Assembly (NCBI GenBank): GCA_036346355.1
Contig: CM070578.1
Span: forward strand, 11,236,501-11,300,500
Direction of reading: 5' to 3'
Source: Rhipidocladum racemiflorum
Lineage: Eukaryota; Streptophyta; Magnoliopsida; Poales; Poaceae
Length of the DNA: 64,000 nucleotides
The notes under the pieces were generated by a model, which saw nothing but the letters and a program-made list of their open reading frames with translations, searched no databases and was not told the DNA's origin. Positions 36,727 through 47,038 of this stretch are shown one piece after another (the first letter of the stretch is position 1; every line of letters begins with the position of its first letter). The position numbers were made by a program, and so were the translations under genes.

Positions 36727-37020
36727 AAGTGTCAAAACATGTAAGTTTCTGCTTCCTTCCCCTATTAGCTTCCCCCAAAACTGTTGGAACTAATCTTGTA
36801 ATAGGAAAGTTTAAATAGGAAAGTTTGATTAGGAAGTTTATGATTAAGAGTCCGAGTAGGACAAGGAGGTGGATTAGGAAAGGGATTGGAATCCTAGTCC
36901 GTTATTTGGCTATAGTTTTTAGTATAAATATAGAGGTAGGGTTGAGGTTTGTAAGCAAGAAGCAAGAAAGAAAAATAAGAGAGAGTTGTCTCAAAGATTT
37001 TGAGTCTCAATTCCAACAAT

Positions 37021-37032
37021 TGGTATCAGAGC
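37021..37032 (+). promoter_or_regulatory. Primer binding site of the small LTR element
   Basis: TGGTATCAGAGC, complementary to initiator tRNA-Met, two bases after the 5' LTR end at 37018. Confidence 0.9.
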
Positions 37033-37839
37033 AATCTGGGAGGTGTATTCACCACGATGTGAGGTCACGAGGGTCCCAACGAAGGCGCAGAGGCTGGTGC
37101 TATGCGTGAAGACTCTGCGTAGCAGTCTCGGCGACACAAAGAAGCAAACTTGTTGGCTGCGCAAGAAACAACGATCATGTAGAAGTATCATGCTCCAGCC
37201 ATCTACGACGGAAGTGCAAGGCAAATCACGTGAGCAAAAGGAGAAATCGGTGGCGCAGAAAAGAGAGAGCGGCGGCTGGCCGAAGAAATTACGGCGACAG
37301 GGAGGAAGGTTCGCGTCGCCGTGCGAGAGGTGAACCGGCGCGAAGCTAAGTGGCGCAGACGCGGACGGGAACTGTTCAGGAGAGCGTGTGTGCTAGCGAC
37401 GGCGCGAGGAGAGCTGCGGCGTTATTCGGCGTGCGGGTTCGGTGGCCGGCGAAGAAAAGAAAAGGCGACTGCGTACCGCGAGGCTGCAGGATGTTGCTCG
37501 GTTGGAGATGACGTGAGGCTGAAGTGACTTCTAGCGGCTGGCTGTGCAAGTAAGTATTGCATTACAAACTAACCAAAGGAACGGAGGCTGTGCAGTGCAA
37601 GAAGACAGAGGAAGATCTAGCGTACAGTGCAAAGGAAATAGAACAGAGAAGCCAACAGGAGAGTGAAAGAGAAAAGAGTGGTTAGGGGGAAAAAGAAAAA
37701 GGAAAATTTGGAAGATGCCAAAGATGATGTTGTACGGAGATGATTCGTCGAGCAGTGTTGCTGTGAGTAGCGGCATTGGCGATATGGTGACGTTGATCAG
37801 GCTAGCAGCAAGAGGCTACAGTGATGGTGCAAACGTGAT

Positions 37840-38200
37840 GGAGGCCACGAACCATGGTGTGAGGCTGTGTTCGTGGAGGTGGTGATGTGAGATCACTATG
37901 GAGGAGAAGTTGGTGTGACGCCGACGGCAATGATGGTGTGATGCCATCACAAGGAGAAGTTGGTGTGACGCCGACAACGACGACGGTGCGAGACCGCTAC
38001 GATAACGATGGTGGTGTGATGCCACTGCAAGGTGAAATCGGTGTGAAACCGACGACAAAAGCGGTGAGAAGCCGCTATATACGAAGATAGCGATGTGAAG
38101 CTGTTGGGAACGGTGGTGTGAAACTACCAAGAGATGATTCCGTGAGAAGTCAACAGTGATGGTGTGAAGCCATTGTCGTAAGAGAAAAATTAGCGTGAAT
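37840..38200 (+). repeat. Degenerate minisatellite inside the LTR element
   Basis: The core GGTGTGANGCC recurs about every 25-60 bp (for example 'ggtgtgacgccgac' near 37910 and 37960, 'ggtgtgatgccatcac' near 37934, 'ggtgtgatgccactgc' near 38010, 'ggtgtgaaaccgac' near 38039, 'ggtgtgaagccattg' near 38158). Translations are Gly/Val/Thr-rich but broken by stops. Confidence 0.75.
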
Positions 38201-38482
38201 AATTATGAGTAAGAGTCAGTATTACAAGATTAGAGGGGTGAATGTTGGAACTAATCTTGTAATAGGAAAGTTTGATTAGGAAGTTTATGATTAAGAGTCC
38301 GAGTAGGACAAGGAGGTGGATTAGGAAAGGGATTGGAATCCTAGTCCGTTATTTGGCTATAGTTTTTAGTATAAATATAGAGGTAGGGTTGAGGTTTGTA
38401 AGCAAGAAGCAAGAAAGAAAAATAAGAGAGAATAAAAGAGAGAGTTGTCTCAAAGATTTTGAGTCTTAATTCCAACAAAAAC

Positions 38483-39104
38483 CCTACCCTGCCGCCGCCC
38501 TATCCTTGGTGTATACACGATGTGCCTCCTCCTCTACCAGATTTGACGACGCATTGCCTTCTAATAGTCGCCGCCAACGCCACGGGTAAAGAGCTGGTTT
38601 TATATATGGATTGAGAGAGTGATGAGGAGGGTGGTTAGACCTGAATCCTAGATCTTACAGAAATATGTATAAATAGCAACATTTTGGGCACTTAAATAGA
38701 CTGCCCCTGCTTTTTATTGCAGAAAAATCACTTGACACCCCGAGTTAAACCCTGTCATTGTTGTCCTAATTCACTCTTGGAACCAGGCACGGCGTCCTTC
38801 GGCGCAAGATGCATGCATGGCTATGTGGGACGACGACGTACACATGCACCCACCCACACGGCCACAAACATCCAAATTGATCCATCCAAATATTTCTCCC
38901 TCCGTTCCGTTGTCTCTTGCTCCCGCGTCTCAACCCTACCCATTACAAATAGCCACAGCCTTAGACGGCTTTCTCTCACACTTGCATAGCTCTTGCCTGG
39001 CCATACATACAGGCACACACTCGCTACCCGCGGAAAAACTGCATCAATCCTGTGTGTCCGCGGCGTCTCCCGTGTGTCCGTCAATTTACTACTGCCTGCT
39101 TGAG
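38483..39104 (+). other. Upstream region of GA20-oxidase
   Basis: No gene. It holds the probable promoter and 5' UTR of the GA20ox gene. No convincing TATA box was identified; ACAAATAGCC near 38944 is the nearest AT-rich candidate. The reading frame of GA20ox exon 1 stays open upstream to 38817, so frame alone does not fix the start. Confidence 0.5.
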
Positions 39105-42100
39105 ATGGTCTACCTCTCAACAAACGCTGACGAACCCAATGCAACCACCTCGCTTGCGGCCATGGATGTTAATGGTCGCAGCCATCTCCTCCCTCCCGCT
39201 CCTGCCGACCAGACGGACGGCAAGAACAACGTCCTTGACCTCTGGCGTCAGCCCAACATCCCGGCGCCCTTCGTCTGGCCCCGTGCAGACGCGCAGCCGT
39301 CGTCGCCGAGGGAGCTGGACGTGCCGGTGGTCGACGTCGGGGCGGCGCTGCGCGACGCTGCCGGGATGCGACGCGCAGCCGCGCAGGTCGCCGCGGCGTG
39401 CGCGAGCCACGGATTCTTCCAGGTGACAGGGCATGGCGTGGCCCCGGCCCTGGCCCGCGCCGCGCTCGACGGCGCCGCGGGCTTCTTCCGCCTGCCACTC
39501 GCCACGAAGCAGCGCGCCCGCCGAGACCCCGGGACCGTGACCGGCTACACCACCGCCCACGCGGGCCGCTTCGCCGCCAACCTTCCATGGAAGGAAACGC
39601 TCTCCTTCGGCCACCACCACGTCGACGACGCCCAAGGGCGGCGCCGCGGCAACCGCACCGTCACGGACTACTTCACCTCCACCCTAGGCAACGACTTCAA
39701 ACCCTTAGGGTAAGCTGCCATACATATATACACAACACTTCATTAGTGCTGCATTTGGCACGTACACATAAAAACATACACGTGTATGTACATGCATGAG
39801 TGGATGGATGCAGGGAGGTGTACCAGGAGTACTGCGAGGTGATGAAGGAGGCGTCTCTGGCGATAATGGAGGTGCTGGGGGTTAGCCTGGGAGTGGGGAG
39901 AGGGTACTACAGGGAGTTCTTCGCCGACAGCAGCTCCATCATGAGGTGCAACTACTACCCCCCGTGCCCGGAGCCGGAGAGGACGCTAGGGACGGGGCCG
40001 CACTGCGACCCGTCGGCGCTCACCATCCTTCTGCAGGACGGCGAGGTGGACGGGCTCCAGGTGCTCGCCGACGGCGTGTGGTGGCCCGTCCGCCCCAAGC
40101 CCAACGCGCTTGTCGTCAACATCGGGGACACCTTCATGGTACGTGTACGAACGCGCGCAAACACTCGCCCTCGATCTCTCTCTCTGTACATGGTGTCGCG
40201 TCTCGTCCGGGTAGCTCGTGTCATGCATGGGCCATTGCATGGCATCACGCACGTACGTACGTAATTGCGCTTTCTTTGCTGTTCTTCTAGATCACGTTCT
40301 GGTGCTATCTTTAGTAAACGTTGGATGTTCAATTCGGAGCACCGTCACCTGCCCACACACTGCTCCGGTGTCACTGGCAATATGTCTTTGTTCACCTCGA
40401 AATTTCGATCTGATATATTCGTATTTTAAAGGCGGCTTTTTACCTTATGTACGGTATGTTCCCAAGCTCGTAAGTGTTTTTTAAAATATTGGCTGGCTAG
40501 GAGACGTCGTCGTATTTGCGTAATTTCGGTTTTTTGTTGGGAATTTTTAAAAAATGGCTGGCTATGAGCCATCGTCGAATTTGCATAACTAAACGAAACC
40601 ACGGGTCCTTTTCTGCAAAAAAAAAGTAGAAAAGACCTATTCATAAAACTGGTTTACCGGTGGAGGACACCTTCGCGAATATGCCAAAACATGGGATCTT
40701 TTGAAAAAAAACTATAGAAAGACCTAAATATAGTTTTAAAATTTACGGAGGACCATTTCACAAAAAAAAACATGCCATGTGGCCCCTTGGTTGGCCTCCA
40801 ATGCGAGATTGGTGTTATTACATGTGACTCTGCATGAAAAACGAAATATTACGTGCCTAAGTTTGCTGCATAAAGATTTGTGGATGGCTTTGGTACAAAT
40901 TTAACAACTTTTAGCTATAAAAATGTGTTTACCCCAACTCCAACTTTACCGTAACCATTCCTTTATTGGATAACCTTACTATCTTGATAAAAAAATATAA
41001 TATCGATCTCAAGCCAAATCATGCAAATTCTTGTGATATAATTCCTACATGTACGTTACATACACCATCAACTTGGGGAGGTAACGTGTATTCGTGCTGA
41101 GTCTCAGGGAGAAAATATGCGACAAAGAGGGCCGCACATAGCACGGTTGGTGGTCCGCGCGCTCTGCCTCCGGGATTCGAGCGTCGTTCGACCCGAACTT
41201 TCGTATAGCTGCGTCTAAATAGATATATGTGTGAGATGTATGTGTATTTGTAGCTCGATTACTACTGTTTTTTTTTAAATGAATGTTTAGTGCTCTGGTG
41301 AATTTTCTTTTAAAAAAAATATGCGATCAAAATATGGAACCATAGTGGCCTTACTGACATTGCATGTGTATGTATGTGTTGACCTACTGCATATCACCGG
41401 GGGGTGATAGGGGTACCTGCACGAGCACCGGCTTCGGCCACCACACCCATAGGACCCTCCTAGGACCGATGTCAAAGTTGGGAGAGGCTGGAGGGTGAGC
41501 ACCGGTGTGCGCCATTGCCGAAATTTGCCGTGCTCTATTTTAGCACCCCTTCAATTTAGTCCTGTCTGCGCCAGTGTACACGTACATATATATACACGTA
41601 CATCTCTGACGTTCAAGGCCACAACAACGGCGACCGTGTAGAAGATACGTACGTAGTTCAACTCAACATAAACAAGACTAACCGGGCAAATATACAAATA
41701 TTTAAGGTGTGTTTGGTTGCCTGTACTAAGTGGTATATGTATGAGATGGTTCAAGAAAAAAGTCATCCATGTGTTTGGTTGTTTAAATGAAACCATCTCA
41801 TTCTGGATAAGTGATACAAATTTAAGGAATATTCCCTCTAAATGCTGAACCATTCTGGTCACCCAAAATAATATAACCAAATGGTACAAAACCATCTCAT
41901 CCCATTCAATCTCATCCTATCAACCAAACACACCACATATGATAGTAAACATAAACCGTTTTTAGGATCGTGGCTCTGCCTATCACCTCGAAGCCTACCT
42001 TTTGGTAAAACATTCAGCTGGGTACGGTTACTTTTTGTCTCTGTCGGTCGATCCATCCATCGACCGGGAAAGCTACATGTTTCTTTCTCTTGCAGCCGCT

Positions 42101-43176
42101 TTGGACGCTTGTCTATCTTGGACGGCATGAGGAGCCGGACAGGGACGCAGGCAGTGGTGGCTGGTCGGCCCCATCCCCCGGTACGTGACGCCGTCGTTTT
42201 CCTAGTTTCGGCGCTATGTAGTGCGGCAGGCAGGGGAGAGGACTCGTGTACGTACTGGACTACTCGACTCGACTTCGCATCGTACGTCTGCATGCTGGCT
42301 TGATCCAGGACGTATGTACGTCCAGTTCTCTCTCCTCTTGTCCCGTACGTTCCCATACTTCCACAGGCCCGCCCGTCCATGCTTGCACACCAAAGGTCAC
42401 TTTGTACCATGCATGTACCATACATCATCCACACCTTGCAAAATCAGTATTATTATCAAAACCAAATAGAAATATTGTAAATGCATGTTGAATTGAAATG
42501 AGCAAAAAAATAATAATAACCGGTAGCTAGTTCAACTGGATATTGTACCCTTGTTTTGTGGTTTACGGCCACCGTTCGAGTCCTACCGACAACACTGTAC
42601 CAACAACTACTTACTAGGTGAGTGTATTGCCGAATTTCTGTAATATGATTCGATGCATGGGCTCTCGATTGCTGAGTTTTAAGGATGACTATGATTACCG
42701 AACCAACTCCGCTCCTTTCGAAAAAAAGAAGAAGTTAATCATTAGCTGTACGTACGTACGTACGTACGTACTGCTCCCTCATCCTTGCAACCCATGCAAG
42801 CTTAGTGGCTAGCGCTAGTTGAAGCAAATAATATTTTGTTTTGTGCTGGTTGTGCGTGCAGGCGCTGTCGAACGGGCGGTACAAGAGCTGCCTGCACCGC
42901 GCGGTGGTGCACCGGGAGCGGGAGCGGCGATCGCTGGCCTTCTTCCTCTGCCCGCGCAAGGACCGCGTCGTGCGCCCGCCGCCGGCGCTGGACGCGCCGC
43001 GGCTGTACCCGGACTTCACGTGGGCCGAGCTCATGCGGTTCACGCAGCGCCACTACCGCGCCGACACCCGTACGCTCGACGCCTTCACGAGCTGGCTCGG
43101 CCCGCCCAGTACTCCGCCGCGCCGTCGCTGTCCTCGTCCCAGAGCCCACCTAAGGCCCAAGAGACCGTACGTCTAG
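39105..43176 (+). CDS. GA20ox2: Gibberellin 20-oxidase (GA20ox2/SD1-like)
   Basis: A cytosolic Fe(II)/2-oxoglutarate dioxygenase that converts GA12/GA53 stepwise to GA9/GA20 (family knowledge). Exons 39105-39709, 39814-40138 and 42862-43176 join in frame to 414 aa. Visible motifs: LPWKET (160-165), the GA20ox hallmark; NYYPPCPEP (248-256); iron ligands H265, D267 and H322 (GPHCDPSALT, SCLHRAVV); and R332-x-S334 for 2-oxoglutarate. Exon layout matches rice SD1, whose first intron is about 105 bp (104 here). Intron 2 is 2.7 kb and carries SINE-like and MITE insertions. The last ~27 residues are Pro/Arg-rich (PPRRRCPRPRAHLRPKRPYV); the next frame reads QYSAAPSLSSSQSPPKAQET, which looks more like a normal GA20ox tail, so a late indel is possible. 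The start could be M20 (39162) instead. Confidence 0.93.
41105..41290 (+). mobile_element. tRNA-derived SINE-like element, copy 1
   Basis: Lies in GA20ox intron 2. A-box-like TAGCACGGTTGGTGG is at about 41139 and B-box-like GGGATTCGAGC at about 41172, 33 bp apart as in tRNA promoters. The 3' region ends in a T run followed by 'aaatgaatg'. The copy at 55558 shares the same tail ('tttaaatgaat...ctaatgctctg'). It does not fold as an intact tRNA. Confidence 0.6.
41706..41934. mobile_element. MITE in GA20ox intron 2
   Basis: 229 bp with terminal inverted repeats GGTGTGTTTGGTTG and CAACCAAACACACC (perfect, 14 bp). The inside is AT-rich and non-coding with a further pair around 'accatctcat'. The ends match Tourist-type (PIF/Harbinger) MITEs, but the flanking 3-mers (TAA and ACA) differ. 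A relative lies at 44693-44992. Confidence 0.8.
42510..42740 (+). mobile_element. tRNA-derived SINE-like element, copy 2
   Basis: Lies in GA20ox intron 2. GGTAGCTAGTTCAACTGG (42522-42539) resembles a tRNA A box, and CCGTTCGAGTCCTAC (42573-42587) a B box. The tail is purine-rich ('cgaaaaaaagaagaag'), ending before a (GTAC)n run at about 42749-42771. No tRNA secondary structure is preserved. Confidence 0.6.
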
Positions 43177-43218
43177 CTATATATATAGTGGCCAGAGTCC
43201 TATGTTGTTCGGTTGTTG

Positions 43219-43679
43219 ATTTTTTTTATTTAATATTTATTTTAAATCTTTTTTTCGAAAATAATCAACGGAAAAAATATTGCGAAAATAGGCTCCCGTC
43301 GTCCAGATATGGAGCAATCGCCCGAATATGGGGCGATAGGAATCTGAATGCAAAAAAACGCCGTCTCTAGACATCCATGACCTTCAATGGTCGTCAGGGA
43401 TATATTGCCTCAATATGGGGCGATAAGGACCTGGATGCAAAAAAAAATTTACATGGGGCGATAGGTCCAGGTCTCTATCGCCCGATACTAGGGTGTAGGT
43501 ACCTAGATGCAAAAAAACTTCTAGCCGGCCGTTAGTTCTAACCGTTATGCATCCCCTATCGATCGAATATGTGGTGATCGCCCCATATCCGGGCGATGGG
43601 AACTTATTTTCGTAATATTTTTTTTCTGTTGATTATTTTTGAAGAAAAAAAAATTTAAAAAAATATTAAATAAAAAAAT
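43219..43679. mobile_element. Fold-back element with 'cgatatggggcgat' interior
   Basis: A 461-bp element directly after GA20ox. The ends ATTTTTTTTATTTAATATTT and '...aatattaaataaaaaaat' are complementary, and pairing continues inwards through 'cgaaaataatcaac' / 'gttgattatttttg' and 'aatattgcgaaaata' / 'tattttcgtaatatt'. It is flanked by 13-bp near-perfect direct repeats TGTTCGGTTGTTG (43206-43218) and TGTTCAGTTGTTG (43680-43692). The centre repeats 'cgcccgaatatggggcgat' and variants in both orientations. A related solo arm lies at about 44015-44115. It has no coding capacity. Confidence 0.8.
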
Positions 43680-44014
43680 TGTTCAGTTGTTGTGGTCTTT
43701 GTTATTCTTTTTTGGGGTCCATATATGATATTATTAATTTATCTATATTGTACGTAGAAAATATGTATGTATGTATGTATGTACGAGGGCTCGCATAGCT
43801 AGTGCCTAGTAGTACTGCATGTATGTATACCGCCCCGTATGCACATTTCTGTAACAACAATAAATACAAGGGTTGGACTATCAAGTATAACACGTATATA
43901 ATTCTGATATTCCTAGGAACAGAAAAAGGATGGCCTAGTACACAAACCAAACATGCTGTGGGCTGAAGCTTGTAGCCCAACTCCTGCTGCCAAACACAGG
44001 CCCTTGGAATTTTT

Positions 44015-44115
44015 TTTTTTTTTTTTGAAAATAACCAATGGAATATTTTTTTGCGAAAATAGTCGCCCGAATATAGAGCATCGTCCCATATTGAGGTGAT
44101 AGATAACTGGATGCA
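44015..44115. mobile_element. Partial relative of the 43219 fold-back element
   Basis: T run followed by 'gaaaataaccaatggaatat', 'tgcgaaaatagtcgcccgaat' and 'gtcccatattgaggtgatag', all recognisable from the 43219-43679 element. Only one arm is present. Confidence 0.6.
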
Positions 44116-44692
44116 AAAGATATTGATAAATCAACTCTTTCATGTGTCCATTTTTACAAAATGATGTTGATAAATTTCGGCCCTTGCCTACACAACTCTG
44201 ACGCGATTAAACCTGTAGCTTGCATTAATTTCCAGAAGTTTCAAACCGATGGTGCTTTCGATTTTCCAAAGCCTTTCCGAAGCAGCTCGTGCACGTAACG
44301 TGTGCACCTGACGGTTCGTGCGTGCGATCGAGGTGGCGCACGCGCAGGAACGTGTAGTGCGACGTGGCAGAGGGGCGTCGTTTGGACAGGCGCTCGCGTG
44401 CTCGTGGCGCACGTACACGTGCGTGCGGCGTAGCAACGGCGGCACGCACGCGCTCGCCGACCAGAGAGGTCAAAGACGACGTACGGCACGGCACACCGAG
44501 AAGATAAGACTGTCCGTGTAAAAGACGGCTTCTATGACCGGTGCTGCCTGCACCGCACGCACATGTCCCGTTCCACATGGAATTCTGCCGGACAAGTCCA
44601 AAGCGTCACGGTTATGCTCTGTCCACGTACGTAAGTACTCTACCAACCACTACAACGCTGGTTCGTGCATGCATCTCAGCATGCGCAGTGCA

Positions 44693-44992
44693 GGTGTGTT
44701 TGGTTGTCTGTATGGTATCTAAATCGTATGAGTGGATGTAATTGTATCTGTTAGACACATGTTTGGTTTCCTATTCATTTTGGCCAGGTGGATGCAATTG
44801 CACCCACTCATACAGGATGGAGAAAACATAGAAATTGGACTTCTCTCTAATGCAGCCATGCAGGCCCGTGAGATGCACAGACAAGCAACCAAACAACTTA
44901 ACTTGCATCCACTCAGTCAGACCAAGATTAGCCTCAATGGCTCATACCGTCATACGAAACAAGCTAGGATAGTGCAGGTAACCAAACACACC
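44693..44992. mobile_element. MITE, GGTGTGTTTGGTT ends
   Basis: 300 bp between GGTGTGTTTGGTTGTC and GTAACCAAACACACC. The inner part has complementary 'gtgggtgcaattgcatcc'-type segments near 44790. Same terminal sequence as the MITE at 41706, but a different interior. No target duplication is clear. Confidence 0.75.
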
Positions 44993-45947
44993 TGGCCTGA
45001 TCTGTACTTCTGCCGCACAACGCGTACTAGTTCGTGTTGTTACGTGTTTGGCTGAGGACCTAAGGAACCCTCGATCATCGGATGGCTATCTTATTTCTTT
45101 GTCGACGACGGTCGATGGCTTGGTCCACGCCGTGGTGCGAGCCTGACCATCGCATGGGTCGCGCCACGATTCACGATAATCCCTTGGCTGTTCAATTTGT
45201 ACGTTATTAATTCTATTTATGATATATATATAATTAATTTAAAAACAATATTTATGATAGAGTACAATATTTGTATTAAAATAATTTATTTGTGGAGAAT
45301 CAAATCCTGTGTTGGGTTGTTATTTTTGTAACAATGGCATTCAAAATGCATGCAAAGATCAGAAAGAAGTCGTGTAAGAGGCGCGTAATACGAGAGCAGC
45401 ACGTACAAATGGAATATAAAGAGATTTATATAGGCGGACGAGAAAAATGCAGGGACAGTGGCAGAAAAAAAGAGAGAACCTCCGTGCGGCGGCGTCAACC
45501 GCGTGCTGGGAGTCAAACTCTTCAAGCGGAAGCATGGCAAGGACTTCAGTGGCACGTGCACACGGTTCGACGAGCTGCAATCCAAGGACACGATTCCATA
45601 CACTTGTTGTCACCACTGGCTAGGAAAGAAAGCACAGAAAGGAGAAAAGAGAGAAAAAGAAGAAAGAGAATTTAGAAAAAAAAAATTAAAAGATTATTCG
45701 AGGGTTTCGTTTTGATATAAAGTAATATGTATGTATGTATGTATGTATTTATTTTGTATTTTTAATTTGATAATAAATTAGTGAGTATGGATTCTGATCT
45801 ACTAGTTTTTGTACGATTGTTTTCTAGTTTGCTTTTTTAATCTAGTTTTCTTTTGTGGTCTTAGATCATCATTATTTTATTAATTTTTAGAATTAATAAA
45901 AAACTTCCTCTTCCTCTTCTGCTCTGCCTCCCTTGTTCGTCCTGAGG
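44993..45947. other. Intergenic, no gene recognised
   Basis: AT-rich with one purine-rich stretch (about 45610-45690) and a (GTAT)n microsatellite at about 45727-45748. A minus-strand segment around 45620-45360 has short open frames and a TATA-like 'tatataaatctc', but no protein I recognise. Confidence 0.55.
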
Positions 45948-45950
45948 TAA

Positions 45951-47038
45951 GAGCATCTCCAGCAGAGCCCCTAAACCAGCCCATAAACCTTAAAATAGGG
46001 AGTGTATTAAAAAAACAGATCCAGCAGGGCCCCAACTCAAGCCCCTAAAATTAGGGGGCCCCTAAATTTGCCTCCTCAGTCCCAATTCCCAGGGGGGCCC
46101 AACTCAAGCCCCTAAAATTAGGAGGCCTCTAAATTTGCCTCCTCAGCCCCAATTCCCAGGGACACGAGCACAACCCATATTGTTGAAGATAGGGAAATAC
46201 ATGAGAGACTTCGAAAATTTTATAATGTTTTGAAAATTTTAAATTTAAATTTGAAATTTCATGTTTTTAAATTGTAAATGTTAATATGCTTATGTTTTAT
46301 GTATTACAAATATATTTGATTGAATTTTAGTGGTGTCAAATGAAGATTATAGAATTTTTTTTAAATAATACTTTTTTTAAACTGAATTGCGTTTTTAATA
46401 CTCGAAAAATAAAAATTGCAAAAATAATACGTGGTCGCCATACCGTACGGCGAATACCCTATTTTCGCCAAATGGTATGGCGAAAATACCCTAATTACCC
46501 GATTAAAGCCGATTAACCGTCGATTGTTTGGTTAAGGCTATTTTCGCCTTACCATAAGGCGAAAATAGTATTTTCGCCGTACCATATGGCGAAAATGCCC
46601 TATTTTCGCCAAACTGTATGGCGAAAATAGGGTCTTCGCCATACCGCATTTGGCTTAAAAACCTTGATTCCCGTCAAGTGCAGATTAATCATGATTTAGG
46701 GTATTATCGCCACACGGTTCGGCGAAAATAGGGTATTCGCCACACGGTTCGGCGAAAATAGGGTATTCTCCGTACGGTATGGCGACCACGTATTATTTTT
46801 GTAATTTTTATTTTTTGAGTATTAAAAATGCAATTCAGTTTAAAAAAAGTATTATTTTTTAAAAAAAATCGAAGATTATACATAGCGGATATGTCAAAAT
46901 AGGAGAAAAAGTAAAATAGGGGCTGGATTTAGAGGTTGTTGCTGGACTTGTGCTCTGAAAACAGGACCTTAAAAAATAGGGAGAGTCCCTAAATTCAAAA
47001 TAGGGATCCTGTTTTAGGGGCCCTTGCTGGAGATGCTC
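45951..47038. mobile_element. PIF/Harbinger-type MITE-like element, GAGCATCTCCAGCA ends
   Basis: Left end GAGCATCTCCAGCAG and right end TTGCTGGAGATGCTC form perfect terminal inverted repeats. TAA target duplications flank it at 45948-45950 and 47039-47041, the PIF/Harbinger signature. The left part has a tandem duplication of 'caactcaagcccctaaaatta' (about 46033 and 46099). No coding region. A second element is nested inside at 46352-46869, so the original length was about 560 bp. Confidence 0.9.
46352..46869. mobile_element. Nested Mutator-type MITE with ~100-bp terminal repeats
   Basis: 518 bp. The first ~100 bp and the last ~100 bp are inverted copies (for example 'actgaattgcgtttttaata' against 'tattaaaaatgcaattcagt', and 'acgtggtcgccataccgtac' against 'gtacggtatggcgaccacgt'). 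It is flanked by the 10-bp direct repeat GAAGATTATA at 46342-46351 and 46870-46879, close to the 9-bp Mutator type. The centre repeats 'ttcgccataccgt' in both orientations. Confidence 0.88.

Larger units (their letters stand above)
36782..38477 (+). mobile_element. Complete small non-autonomous LTR retroelement (TRIM/LARD-like)
   Basis: 5' LTR 36782-37018 (237 bp) and 3' LTR 38243-38477 (235 bp), both TGTTGGAACTAATC...AATTCCAACA. The target duplication AAAAC is perfect (36777-36781 and 38478-38482). A tRNA-Met primer site follows two bases after the 5' LTR, and a purine-rich stretch AGAGGGGTGAA precedes the 3' LTR. The LTRs differ by one substitution and two small tandem indels (14 bp extra in the 5' copy, 12 bp extra in the 3' copy), so the insertion is young. 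The 1224-bp interior has no gag, protease, integrase or reverse transcriptase; it must be mobilised by a copia partner. Its second half is a minisatellite-like run of the phrase GGTGTGA(A/C)GCC. Confidence 0.95.

Noticed and set aside
36825..37527. Short open frames inside the small LTR element
   Set aside because: No gag/pol motif; the frame starting at 36825 lies mostly in the LTR and recurs identically in the 3' LTR at 38272.
39117..39635. Minus-strand open frame of 172 codons
   Set aside because: Antisense shadow of GA20ox exon 1; no recognisable protein.
41105..42740. Possible tRNA genes (A/B boxes)
   Set aside because: No cloverleaf can be drawn; the spacing and tails fit SINE-like elements instead.
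45286..45715. Overlapping open frames on both strands near 45.3-45.7 kb
   Set aside because: Mutually antisense, with no domain or splice support; composition is low-complexity at the right side.
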